A model generated the notes under the pieces. It was not told the DNA's origin, made no database searches, and worked only from the letters and a program-made list of their open reading frames with translations. This document shows, piece after piece, positions 9,782 through 19,498 of a DNA stretch of 64,000 nt (position 1 is the first letter of the stretch; each line of letters opens with the position of its first letter). The DNA comes from Epithemia pelagica (lineage: Eukaryota; Bacillariophyta; Bacillariophyceae; Surirellales; Surirellaceae), in the NCBI GenBank assembly GCA_946965045.2, contig OX337228.1, positions 6,386,001 through 6,450,000 of the forward strand, written 5' to 3'. Made by a program: the position numbers and the translations under genes.

Positions 9782-10385
9782 CTTGGCCGCCACAGCAGCC
9801 ATTTGGGGTATTATTCATTGCCTCTTTATCAATCGTGAAGAGTACACACAAAGCTAAGAGTACGACGATAGAACTGAGGTGGAGCACGGGTTCCATTTAA
9901 CATATTAGAGTATAGGCAAACTCATCATTTCGGTCTCGTTCCTTAGTCTCATTGACGATCATATTAGCTCTCTCTCTCTAGCTCTAGCTAGAGGGGTAGC
10001 TACTCCAACAGATATTATGCGGTCGACCTATGGCTATGGCACGTCGGTCCGGTGGAAGGGCTCGCGTGATATGTTATTGTTAGCCAAAGTGTACATGCAC
10101 TCGAACAACACAACAACCAGCGAAACGCTCGAATACATGCGCAACCCAGCAACATATCGATCTCCTTCTGCAGACGAATACGAATGATCTGTCGATCGTT
10201 CGAACTTGGAGAGCAAGCAAAGACAAAACATATATTTCTATTGACAAAGAAAAATAGTCTTTTATACAGCTGTCACACAGGCGATCGAGTGAATCAAGGG
10301 GAAAAGCCACGATCAGTCATCTCAACTGGGTGCCTTCTGCTATAGAACTTCGCGATACACAATCATCAGGCAATACCAAAACAAA
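9782..10385 (+). other. intergenic region upstream of the importin-alpha-like gene
   Basis: The 604 bases between two plus-strand genes hold the SIT 3' end and the next promoter. A CTCTCTCT/AGCTCTAGCTAGAG run lies around 9966-9992. No credible ORF, tRNA or strong repeat is seen. Confidence 0.5.
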
Positions 10386-13300
10386 ATGCCGAGTTCTTCG
10401 AGAAATGGGAACGCTTCCAAGTCTTCCTCCGTAGCAAGCAACATGAATGGGCCGCCAGTTCCGCCCTCTGTCCCTACAGGTGGAGCGTCACGACCAACGG
10501 CGATGACAACTAGCAGTGAGAACACAGAGGATATTTCGGTTGGAGCCAAACAACTCGCCACCGAACTAGCAGAGTTTCTCATGGGCCACCCCGAGTTACA
10601 AGTCGAATCATCTTCCACTTCTCCAGTTGTCCTCCTTGCCGACATGTCGAAAGGGCCCACCAGCTCGACTGCGATTGGTGATTTGCAGCTCGCCGTATGT
10701 CGGAAACTTCGAGAGCTATTGCCACACAGCAAAGATCTGTTGTACACTGTGCAACAACGACACTGGATTCCAGTCCTTTTAAGTTGGTTGAATTTGCGAG
10801 ATCGTCCTGCTGTCCAGGTGGAAGCTTTACTGGCGCTAACGAATATCGCAGAACTCTGCGCACAACAACAAATTTGTTTTCCTCCCAACACAGCGAGCAC
10901 CACAAGTGTCGTGAAAGCTGCAAAAGCAGCAGTATCGGCCGTTCAAGGGAATTCTTGGAACGATGCTATGGAAGCCGCTCAAAAGTATGCGGCTGCAGCG
11001 GCAGGAAGTCAAGCAGCGTACGCAGCAGCCGCTGCAGCAGCCACTCCTACCTCGACCTACAACGCCCCTGGTTCTGTCCCCTTTCCTCCCTTAAGCTTTT
11101 CCGAAACCTTGTCTCCAGATGCTGTAGCTGCGCTCGATGCTAGTTTGACGCAAACTCTGAACAGTCTTGGAAATTCAAGCAGTGCCACAACCAATCCCAA
11201 CTGGTCGTTGCCTCCGGCACCACTGTTTCCCTGTTCAAACCCAGTTGCACCCAATTCGGCTCTGACCACCGGAAACGCTGGGTCTCTCGTTCCCAACCCT
11301 GCCATATCTGGGGGAATAAACTTTACTAGTTTAGCGCCTCCACCCGGTGGTGCTCATACGAGTGTTCCCAGCAACGCGTTCTTGCCTCCTCCCACACCGG
11401 TTGCCACTTTTGGAGCAGGGGCCCAACTGTCCAATGGACTTTCGTTCCCACAGCAGTTGTCTGCATCCTCACAGCACTTGTTGCTGCGTCATCAAGATGC
11501 GATTCCGACTCTTATTTCGCTCCTCAATAGCAATAACAGAGAAATCTATGAACAGGCTTGCTGGATCCTTGGAAGTATAGCTGCAGGGGATTCTCCAGGA
11601 GCAGCTACTGCTGCAGCTGCAGCCGCTGCATCGTCGAATTCTCCCAGCACTGCAGCAGCGGCTGCCGCAGCGGCTGCAGCCGCGGCCTCTGGAGGAGCTG
11701 CCGGTGCCTTTGAAAAGTCTGTCTCGGCTCGCGATGTCATTATTGCAGCAGGTGTTATGGGTCACTTGTTACAATGTCTAGAAGCCCATCCTTCGAATCT
11801 ATCGCTGCAGCGAATTGGGGCGTGGACTCTTTCGAATCTTGTGGATGGTATTTTCCAGCAATCAAGTCACAAGAGCAATAGTGGTTCGAGCACAGGGAGT
11901 AGTGCCGTGAACGGCGCAACAGGAAGTGGTGGTCATCATCATCACCATCACAACCATGGTTTCACGCCGCATAGTAATATCAACAACGGCCATTCTTCAT
12001 CAAAACAGCATTCTTCAGAATATTCGAGCGCTGATGAAATTGATATGAGAACATTGCTACCCGTCCTCCGGCGTTTGCTGCGATCCGCAGATTCGGAGGT
12101 GCTCAGTTATACCTGTTGGACTTTGTCACACTTGTGCGATGGTCCTGCGTCGCATATTGCGGCTGTCGTCAGTACCCCGCCAAACATGAAAAACTCAAAA
12201 CATGGAGGACTTGTTCCGCGGTTGGTGGAGTTGCTTACTCATTTAAGCTGGAGAGTGACAAAACCTGCACTACGTACCATTGGAAACATTGTATGCGCCG
12301 AATGTACCGATGACACTGCGGCCGCTGCGGCTAGTTTGAATGGTGGAACAACAACTGATTATACGGAGATAATATTGGAGTGTAATGCAGTTCCACGTTT
12401 AAAGGAACTTGTGACTCATTCCAATCGAGAGATTCAAAAGGAGGCATGTTGGACGCTATCCAACATTGCTGCAGGAACTGTGGATCAAATTCAGGCAGTA
12501 ATTGATGCCGGCTGCATCCCACCGCTAGTTAAGTTGGTGCAAGACGAAAGGACGGACCAGGAAGTTCGAAGCGAAGCTTGTTGGGTCGTTTTAAATGCGA
12601 CTTCGTGTGGAAGTGACTCTCAAATTGAAGGATTGGTTGACGAAGGTTGCGTGGCGGTTTTAGCAGTACTTTTGAGCGAGCCTTCTATGGCACTCATGGC
12701 ATTAGAGGGGCTTGAACGTGTCTTGCAAGTAGAGGAGACACGTGAGATTATTCGTCGAGAACAAATCGACAGCGGAGAATTGGACGAAGACGACGACACT
12801 GTATCGAGAACACCAACATTGGTCAGTGCTGGGTTAATCGAGAAAGCCCGAGACGGCCACAATAATTCCGCGGTATCAAAAAGAGCAGACAGGATTTGGA
12901 AGCAACACTTTGTCTCCTGTGCGCTGTGTCACGAATCATTCTCTCGGCATCGCCCATGCGATGCCTCCTTTTGTGAAGAGTGCAAATGTCATGTCTGTAG
13001 CAACTGCAACTGTCGGGTTTATCATTTGGATTATCAAGAGGAGCTATGGGCAGCAACGGAGGAACGCGCTGAGGTTAAAAAGAATGCCAAGAAGTCTAAG
13101 AATAAGAAGAAAAAGGAGAAGCTGAAGCAGAAACGGGCGAAACAGCAACAGGACACCAACACCGTAGAAGTGTCGGGTAGTGCGCAGCAACAGACTGGGC
13201 TAGAAAAAGTCAACGAGAAAACATCATTACAGCAATCGTCTTCTAAAACACCCAAGATCGAGGACAAGGCGGTCGTGAAGGTTCCACAGGACAGTGTAGT

Positions 13301-13589
13301 TTATCAACAAGCAAAGAAGACGACTTCACCGCGCAATTCCTTTGACGACTACGATGTTGAGGACGCGGATGGAGTTGCGGTTGAACCCGACAATGAGTCT
13401 CAGAGCAACCAAATTGATTTGGTTTTATACTTGCAACAGACAGGAAGTATCATCGCCTTATCGAAGTTAATGGATGCTTTGGAGTTTGGCGGGGATGACT
13501 ATGACGAAGAATTGGACGATTACGAGCGTAGAATGATTCGTGAACAACAACAGCTATTACGCCAACAACCTACAATGCAACAGCAATAA
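10386..13589 (+). CDS. importin-alpha-like armadillo protein with C-terminal Cys cluster
   Basis: A 1067-aa protein with ARM repeats of the importin-alpha/karyopherin type. Repeats include WIPVLLSWLN...ALLALTNIAE (about 118-160), IPTLISLLNSNNREIYEQACW (about 375-400), a block at 570-650, and EACWTLSNIAAGTVDQIQAV followed by EACWVVLNATSCGS (about 690-750). The Trp/Asn pairs typical of NLS-binding grooves are present. I see no N-terminal importin-beta-binding domain. Poly-Ala tracts (near 225, 410 and 425) and a His run (HHHHHHNHG, near 520) interrupt the repeats. After the ARM array a cluster from residue 845 (CALC, CDASFCEEC, CHVCSNCNC) looks zinc-binding, followed by a Lys-rich segment and an acidic end. 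Known role of the family: binding nuclear localisation signals. The extra zinc cluster and low-complexity inserts make this an unusual paralogue, perhaps regulatory. Confidence 0.8.
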   Translation: MPSSSRNGNASKSSSVASNMNGPPVPPSVPTGGASRPTAMTTSSENTEDISVGAKQLATELAEFLMGHPELQVESSSTSPVVLLADMSKGPTSSTAIGDLQLAVCRKLRELLPHSKDLLYTVQQRHWIPVLLSWLNLRDRPAVQVEALLALTNIAELCAQQQICFPPNTASTTSVVKAAKAAVSAVQGNSWNDAMEAAQKYAAAAAGSQAAYAAAAAAATPTSTYNAPGSVPFPPLSFSETLSPDAVAALDASLTQTLNSLGNSSSATTNPNWSLPPAPLFPCSNPVAPNSALTTGNAGSLVPNPAISGGINFTSLAPPPGGAHTSVPSNAFLPPPTPVATFGAGAQLSNGLSFPQQLSASSQHLLLRHQDAIPTLISLLNSNNREIYEQACWILGSIAAGDSPGAATAAAAAAASSNSPSTAAAAAAAAAAAASGGAAGAFEKSVSARDVIIAAGVMGHLLQCLEAHPSNLSLQRIGAWTLSNLVDGIFQQSSHKSNSGSSTGSSAVNGATGSGGHHHHHHNHGFTPHSNINNGHSSSKQHSSEYSSADEIDMRTLLPVLRRLLRSADSEVLSYTCWTLSHLCDGPASHIAAVVSTPPNMKNSKHGGLVPRLVELLTHLSWRVTKPALRTIGNIVCAECTDDTAAAAASLNGGTTTDYTEIILECNAVPRLKELVTHSNREIQKEACWTLSNIAAGTVDQIQAVIDAGCIPPLVKLVQDERTDQEVRSEACWVVLNATSCGSDSQIEGLVDEGCVAVLAVLLSEPSMALMALEGLERVLQVEETREIIRREQIDSGELDEDDDTVSRTPTLVSAGLIEKARDGHNNSAVSKRADRIWKQHFVSCALCHESFSRHRPCDASFCEECKCHVCSNCNCRVYHLDYQEELWAATEERAEVKKNAKKSKNKKKKEKLKQKRAKQQQDTNTVEVSGSAQQQTGLEKVNEKTSLQQSSSKTPKIEDKAVVKVPQDSVVYQQAKKTTSPRNSFDDYDVEDADGVAVEPDNESQSNQIDLVLYLQQTGSIIALSKLMDALEFGGDDYDEELDDYERRMIREQQQLLRQQPTMQQQ

Positions 13590-13840
13590 AGTATTGATAG
13601 TCTTACCTCCTATGCCTTATCTTTGTTCTCGTATCTATCGGGGTAGACAAAATACTGTCGTTCTGAGCGGCATGCTAGAATACAATTGGAAGTCTTTGCC
13701 TACTCCGAGTCCAGATGACGGTGCAGAAAATCCCATTCCACCATTTACTAGGCCACAGTTGATTTAGACCTTTTCACGATCCAAGAATACATCTACAAGT
13801 AATAGTACATCCAAAGGATCTGTAGCCAAAATAGCAAGTG

Positions 13841-14297
13841 TCATCTCTTCTTGAATCCATATTTCTTCCTTTCGTAAAAGAGATCAGTCTTCGTCGCACC
13901 GAGGTTGACAATCTTGGGACATCCATCACGGTCCTTTCCCAGTTGAACACATTCTCGACAATAATACGCGTCTGTGACCCCTGGATTTCCACAAATCACA
14001 CACCGACCTTCATGACTTCCATAGTTACATTCATCACAAATGTACACCAACTTGTCGGGATTCACAAAAGAATTGCAAACACAGCAAAGTCCGTCACCTG
14101 GGAGACGTATAATGAGATTGAACACGTTAGATCGAGCACGAACTGGCAAGCATACACGGATACTGCTAGAAACCCTCCTCAACCCATGTTGCAAGAGGTC
14201 TATCTCCGACGTGCGACATACATTTCTCACAAAGACGGCCAATCGCAACTCCAGGTTGCTTCCGACACATAACCAAGTCCGGGTGGTGCTTCGCCAT
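13841..14297 (-). CDS. PHF5A: PHD-finger-like splicing factor PHF5A (SF3b subunit, Rds3)
   Basis: A core component of the SF3b complex of the U2 snRNP, contacting the branch-point adenosine. Two exons: 14297-14222 ([16 protein letters not shown]..., 25 codons plus one base) and 14097-13841. The intron 14221-14098 begins GTATGT and ends CAG. Joined, they give 110 aa, the same length as the human protein, with the multiple CxxC pairs of the zinc knot (CEKC, CVC, CDEC, CVIC, CREC) and the near-invariant end [16 protein letters not shown]. An unspliced reading would start in the intron with an unrelated sequence, so the spliced model is clearly preferred. The 3' end converges on the importin-like gene with about 250 bases between them. 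Confidence 0.95.
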
Positions 14298-14598
14298 CTT
14301 CACAAACTAACAACCCACGAGGACAAGAACAAACTGTTTCACAATGGTGACCTTTGTCAGTGGATGCCCTCGACACACAAAGAAGTTCCACAAGCGCGAC
14401 CCATGTGTTTTCAATCAGTCGCATTTCGGCGCTCATTTTCAAAATCGCGCTGTTCTATGAGAGTCATGTGTATTCCGTATTCCTCTACTCGAACAATAAA
14501 TTAACCGATTATGCCACCTACCACCAGGCTGGGACGTAACAATCTAGATGAGATATGCTCCTGCAGTTTCCCTTGTCAAGTCTGCTTTATTTTTCCTT

Positions 14599-15321
14599 TC
14601 AGAGTTCCGTGTTGAGTCGGCGTCGTTTCTCAACGCCTTCGCGCAAATTGTCAATGACAGCTTTCCTGTCCTCTGAGCCAAATATTGCCGAGGCGGCCAC
14701 AATTGCGTTCGCACCAGCTTCTGCTGCTTCGTCAATGGTTGAAGGGCTCAGTCCACCGTCTACTTGAATATCTAAATCAGGATACTTTTGTCGAAGTTCT
14801 TTCACCTTGCCCATCATATCCGGCATGAACTTTTGACCAGAAAATCCAGGCTCCACGGTCATTATCAATACAAGATCAATATCGCTGATATATGGAAACA
14901 AGCTTTCTGCTGGTGTTTTTGGCTTGATCACCATACCTACTTTCATTCTAGCATCTCGGACCATCTTGATCATTCCGGGAACGCCGCCTTCAGGCATCTC
15001 ACTTTCCAAGTGAAAAGTAAAGCCGCTTGCACCAGCCTTTTTCAATGGCTCTACCCATTTCGATGGTTCCGAAACCATTAAATGGCAATCAATGAACGCG
15101 TCTGGTTGAGCTTTCCGAAGCGAAGCAATCACCGGTGGCCCAAATGTTAGGTTAGGCACAAAGTGGCCATCCATGATATCCATATGGAGCCAATCGGCTC
15201 CCATCTCAAGCATCTGTGTCGCATCGTCATTCAAGCGAGCTAGATCACAGGACAGAAGAGAAGGACAAATGAACGTTCGCCGACCAGTCTTCATGGTGAC
15301 GAATCTCGAATCTCGCAGCAA
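14599..15321 (-). CDS. RPE: ribulose-phosphate 3-epimerase
   Basis: Interconverts ribulose 5-phosphate and xylulose 5-phosphate in the pentose phosphate or Calvin pathway. The 240-aa TIM-barrel protein shows all signature blocks: PSLLSCDLARL (about 19-29), LHMDIMDGHFVPNLTFG with metal ligands His and Asp, DCHLMV with the second His, and VDGGLSP with the second metal-binding Asp. The length is that of the cytosolic enzyme. The N-terminus before PSLL is only about 18 residues, with no plastid transit peptide, so a cytosolic pentose-phosphate role is most likely. The Met at 15294 (MKTGRRTF) is an alternative start. It shares a 216-bp divergent intergenic region with the small gene at 15538. Confidence 0.95.
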   Translation of the reverse strand: MLRDSRFVTMKTGRRTFICPSLLSCDLARLNDDATQMLEMGADWLHMDIMDGHFVPNLTFGPPVIASLRKAQPDAFIDCHLMVSEPSKWVEPLKKAGASGFTFHLESEMPEGGVPGMIKMVRDARMKVGMVIKPKTPAESLFPYISDIDLVLIMTVEPGFSGQKFMPDMMGKVKELRQKYPDLDIQVDGGLSPSTIDEAAEAGANAIVAASAIFGSEDRKAVIDNLREGVEKRRRLNTEL

Positions 15322-15537
15322 GTCGGATCTTTATTGCTTTTTAATTTTTGGAAAGATCTTGAGGGATGGGGAGTCTGGACGTCGTCCGGTGTAAATGGAA
15401 AAGACCAGACTGACATCGACACTTCAACTGACACACCAGACCGACATCGATATCATCTCGCAGCAAATCGTTGGCAAAAAAATATCGAGAAACCCAAAAG
15501 TCAAGCAACGAGGTTGTCTTCCTTTATATCGACAAGA
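15322..15537. promoter_or_regulatory. divergent promoter region, RPE / small membrane protein
   Basis: 216 bases separate the start of the epimerase (minus) from that of the two-exon gene (plus), so both promoters must lie here. It contains direct repeats of CAGACTGACATCGACA / CAGACCGACATCGATA about 30 bases apart (15404-15450). No other motif is claimed. Confidence 0.5.
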
Positions 15538-15923
15538 ATGTTGGGAAACAAATTATTACGACATCATGGACATCTCAGGAAATCATTGTATGCGCGGTAT
15601 CAGGTATGAATAATCAACTACGTTTGTTGGGGAGTGAATGAGATTCGTGGGGCAAATGATCGGGGGCAATCGACATTATTTTTCTAAGCTTCTCCCTCTC
15701 TCCTCCTTACGTCTTAATTGTCTCATCACAGTCGGGAACAACTACGCCTGTAGTATCACGGGGAGCTGGAATTGGAGAGCGGTTGAGCAGTTTTGCTGTG
15801 GGAGCAGGATTAACGGCCTTGGTAACTCAGTACTATATCTACGAGGAAGTCCGGTCGGGGAACCAGATCATGTTACAAAAGCAGCTCGATCTGGAGACTC
15901 GGTTGTCTAAGCTCGAAAAATAG
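15538..15923 (+). CDS. small single-pass membrane protein, probably mitochondrial
   Basis: Two exons, 15538-15603 and 15732-15923. The intron begins GTATGA and ends TCACAG, and the join is in phase 0, giving 85 aa. The N-terminal exon (MLGNKLLRHHGHLRKSLYAR) has many Arg/Lys/His and no acidic residue, like a mitochondrial presequence. Then come a Ser/Thr/Gly segment, one hydrophobic segment (LSSFAVGAGLTALVTQYYIY) and a charged helical end (KQLDLETRLSKLEK). The whole of exon 2 is open and ends at TAG. I do not recognise the family; the shape is that of small inner-membrane assembly or structural proteins. It is too short and split to show in a simple ORF scan. Confidence 0.65.
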
Positions 15924-16285
15924 CTCATGTCCAGGATTTGTTTCACAAGAGATAAAGGCTATCTCTTGTCATGAGACCGAATGGAACGCAACGTTCCCTC
16001 CGACCTCCAACGTCATATTGCTGACGCGATAGACTACAGGAACGTTCACTGACCACACTATACTTATTAGATCGGTTGTATCTATTTTTGTGTTCTGTGT
16101 AGCCAAAGATTCGTGTGGTCCACAGGATTCTTCTATGAATGGGATACATTGACTCCTACCAAAGAACTTGTGTCCATGCTTGTTATGCCTTTGGATCACC
16201 AATAGTTGACATCCTGGCTGAAACCCACATTTATTCATTGCGCACAAAGCAAAACATGAAAGGACTTGCATAGTTGGATCTCGAA
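15924..16285 (+). other. intergenic region upstream of the acyltransferase
   Basis: 362 bases with an inverted pair near the start (CAAGAGATAAAGG, then CTATCTCTTG, around 15949-15970). No convincing gene. Confidence 0.4.
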
Positions 16286-17943
16286 ATGGAATCCTCACAG
16301 CAGCGACATTACGTTCGCGGAAGCGAAGATCAAAGAACATCGCGTCGACCAGACGATTCAAGGGAGCATCATCATGTCCATTTTGGGGACGACGGAGCGT
16401 CTCCACAAACTCCCCTTTCTCATTTGATGGGCTTCGTCACAGGGATGTTGGCGTTTGTTTGTATCTGTGGTCTTTTGACGCTTCTCTTCATACTTTACTT
16501 TACGGTCAGACCGTTTTCTGTTTCGGCATATCGTCGACTGTCGGCTCAGCTCGGCCTGGCTTGTATACTGGATGCGATGGTGATCCTTTTGCCGACCAGT
16601 AAAATTTATCTCACGGGTGATTCAGATATACCAAGTCCAGTTGGCACATCAATTGTTGTCTGTAATCATCTCTGTGATGCAGATTGGTGGGTGCTGTTTA
16701 TGTTGGGACGAAGTGTTGGGTTGCAAGGAACAATGAAAGCGTTTCTTCGCAATGAATATCTTCACGTGAATGTGGAAAACAATCAATCAGAGCAATCGAC
16801 GGCGAGAACGACGTCTGCCGTTGTTCCTTCAGCCTCGACACCCCGCGTATCCTCCATGAATCGGAATGAAAACGGGGCGACCACTGGCCATCGAACTACC
16901 CACACAAAGGGTCAAGCATCTCCTGATCTTTCTCTGGCGGCAAGGCTTCTCCATTTGCTTTTGGACTTTCCTCTGGTAAATGGTGAGGATTATATCGCGG
17001 ATCGCGAGCATTTGTTTCGGCTCCTTCGCTCGTTTGCCCCACCTGGTGGATCGGGAGCGCCAGTGCACTTTGTCTCCTTCCCAGAGGGGTGGTGTTTACA
17101 CAGTGGAGTAAACCGACAATCAATTTTAGCAAAGAGCAACGAGTTTGCCCAAAAAGAAGGTCGGCAACAACTCAAACATTTGCTGCTACCGCGTACTCGT
17201 GGTTTCAGTGCAAGTTTAGAGTGTCTGCGTGAGTCGAATCCTGTTGTGTATGATGTGACAATGGTATGTTGAGAGGACGACATGGAATGAAAGTGTGTCC
17301 GTGTTTTGTACTTCATGGATGCGAGAGCTTGAACATATAGCAACTTGCTCACACTCACGTCTTTTTTCAGGCGTACGCTGGCTATGACGGCTCCCTCCCA
17401 CCCTCTGAACCTCTGTCTTTATGGAGACTGTGGTACATTGTGCGAAGAAAACTTCCTTCCGAAGTTTATGTTCGAGTGAAACGCTTCAGCTTGGAGGAGG
17501 TGTTGCAGGATTCATCGTGGCTTGATAAACAATGGCAAGAAAAAGACAGATTGTTGAGTCATTTCGCCAGGCGTGGCGCTTTCCCCGCAGACAGTCGGGG
17601 CTTTCGTCGTCACCATATCTTTGACACTTGGAGTCATTCTCTTGAAAACTCATTGGTTGCGCTTGCGAGACTACTCATGCTTCCTTGCGTAGTTCCTTTT
17701 TTGTTTCTCCTATCAATCCCAATATTTTGGGCCCTGCTCTGTATTTGGATTCTGAGCAGCATCTTTCAACGCGTGTTTCCAGGTTACGAGCATGCAGCAC
17801 TGAGCGGTGATGTCAACGAAAGCTTTGATGGTAACTTGCAGAGTCAAACACCTGGTAGTGGGGCCAGTGGTCGGACACCATTTGTTCCTGCCACTCCTTT
17901 TGCTTCGCCGACGCTCCACTCTTTCTTTTCAAAGAGAGACTAG
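16286..17943 (+). CDS. lysophospholipid acyltransferase, LCLAT1/AGPAT-like
   Basis: Transfers an acyl group to a lysophospholipid (lysophosphatidate, lysocardiolipin or lysophosphatidylinositol class), presumably in the ER. Exon 1 is 16286-17263 and exon 2 is 17371-17943. The intron begins GTATGT and ends TTTTTTCAG, joining DVTM to AYAGYDG in frame for 516 aa. There is an N-terminal membrane segment (about 50-80). The catalytic NHxxxxD motif is NHLCDADWW (about 127) and motif III is FPEG (about 265). A Ser/Thr-rich insert of about 60 residues lies between them. The post-intron part (VRVKRFSLEEVL...WLDKQWQEKDRLLSHF) matches the LCLAT1-type C-terminal region, followed by one or two hydrophobic segments (about 415-450). 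The upstream in-frame codon at 16274 is TTG, so ATG 16286 is chosen. Substrate is not determinable. Confidence 0.85.
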
Positions 17944-17977
17944 ACACAATGTAAAGATATTTTCCTTCTACAATATC

Positions 17978-19291
17978 TCATCCTTGTCGACTTTGATCAA
18001 CTGTTGATCTACTTTCCTTTTCGGCTTGTGTGAGCAGCCGACCTTCCGCCATTTTTTCCTTGCGTTCACTATATCTGTTGGTGAGTTCGTCGGCATTTGG
18101 TCCTCGCAGTAACGCAGTGAACTTTGCAAACTCCTCTGCACAATCCACCACTCGTTCTCGAAAACTGGATTCTTTCATCCGTCCGTCGTCTCCAAATTCT
18201 TTCCATGCCTTGGCAACTGCACTTTGGTTGGTACAGCAAGGCATGCGCATCCATCGTGCAAGGATCCGCAGGAAATTTACAGCATTAAATGACTGAGAGC
18301 CCCCATTTACCTGAGCAACCAGGCACGTCTTTCCCTGAGTGGGTCTGACCGATCCAGTATTCAGAGGTATCCAATCAATCTGGTTCTTGAAAGTACCGGT
18401 AACAGTCCCTGTCGATACAAATTTTCTTTTAGAAACGCGAATGGAAAAGAAAACGAGATCATGATGGTTTTCCCCAACGTACCATGCATCTCGGGGCTAA
18501 CCCAAACATGTCCATCGGACCATTGTGTCAAGGCGCGGAGTTCTTGCACTGATAAAAGAATGAAATCCAAAGAAAAGAATGTGAGGAAAGAACGACATCT
18601 GGAGCTATCCGTCAAGAAGGATAGAAACAGATGGTGGTGGTGATGGTACGTTCGAAAACATACCTTTGATGTTGTCTTCCAAGGCTGGATCACGTACGGG
18701 AAGGCCGCGTGGATTGTAAACACGTACGTCACATTCCAGAAGCTCCAACAGCCGGGCAAACTCATACGCAAGCTTTCGACTGTACGATTGTTCTCGAAGA
18801 GATCCATACAAAACATGTATTCGTGGACTTCTGCCGATGGGCATTTTTGTGTAATCGAACTTGGTGATCATTTCCGTTATTTCATTGACGATCCAATCCT
18901 TGGGTGTTTCGACCCCATCCATGGGTTGAGTAGCAAAGAGATGAGCCTTCCATCCTCCAACAAACGTCTCAGGGTCAGCTTCCGTGGAGTATCCTGGGTG
19001 ATTCAAGTCGGCAAACGCATCTGGGTCAGCGTATGTCCACAGAGTCTTTTCTTCCTCATTATCCAAGTCCATGATTTCCGAAAGGGGATCACTCAAGGTC
19101 GCCGTCGTCGATTTTCGTTGCAGCAATGACGAATCGACCGCGTTCTTGCTTGTAGGGGGAGTTGGACCTCCTGATAATGAGCTAACTCCAAATCCGTTGG
19201 CTTGAACAAGGCCACTCTGCTTCCTCAAGGTTCCGGTTGCAGAAGAAACGATAAGCACAATGCAAAAGTCTCGCCAATGCCGCCGAACCAT
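17978..19291 (-). CDS. arsH: ArsH-type NADPH-dependent FMN reductase with N-terminal extension
   Basis: A flavodoxin-like FMN oxidoreductase; ArsH proteins oxidise trivalent organoarsenicals or act as quinone/azo reductases. Three exons: 19291-18664, 18548-18483 and 18408-17978. The introns begin GTATGT and GTACGT and end CAG, and all joins keep frame, giving 374 aa. FMN-binding GSLREQSYS is at 163-171. The second exon carries SPEMHG, completed by exon 3 as [15 protein letters not shown], the ArsH signature. [24 protein letters not shown] follows. Typical ArsH is about 230 aa; here about 150 extra N-terminal residues begin with a hydrophobic signal-like stretch ([11 protein letters not shown]), suggesting ER or organelle targeting. 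There are no other arsenic genes nearby. Confidence 0.9.
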
Positions 19292-19498
19292 AGAGATAGC
19301 TTCATTGATTCAACAACATGAATGAGACGGCTTGGAAGATTCATTTCCCCCATCATTGACATACAAAAATGCGATTATTGCCTCGTGACCTATGAGCGAC
19401 CATTATGCGACCTACAATATTTACAGAGATTGCGAAAACACAGTGTCAGTAGCTTGACAATTGACCCATGTCAAATGTCAAAGGAGGAGCAAATAGGA

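Noticed and set aside
11936-11970. His-rich run as a metal-binding domain
   Set aside because: It is a CAT/CAC trinucleotide run within a low-complexity insert; homopolymer runs are common throughout this genome and do not by themselves indicate a site.
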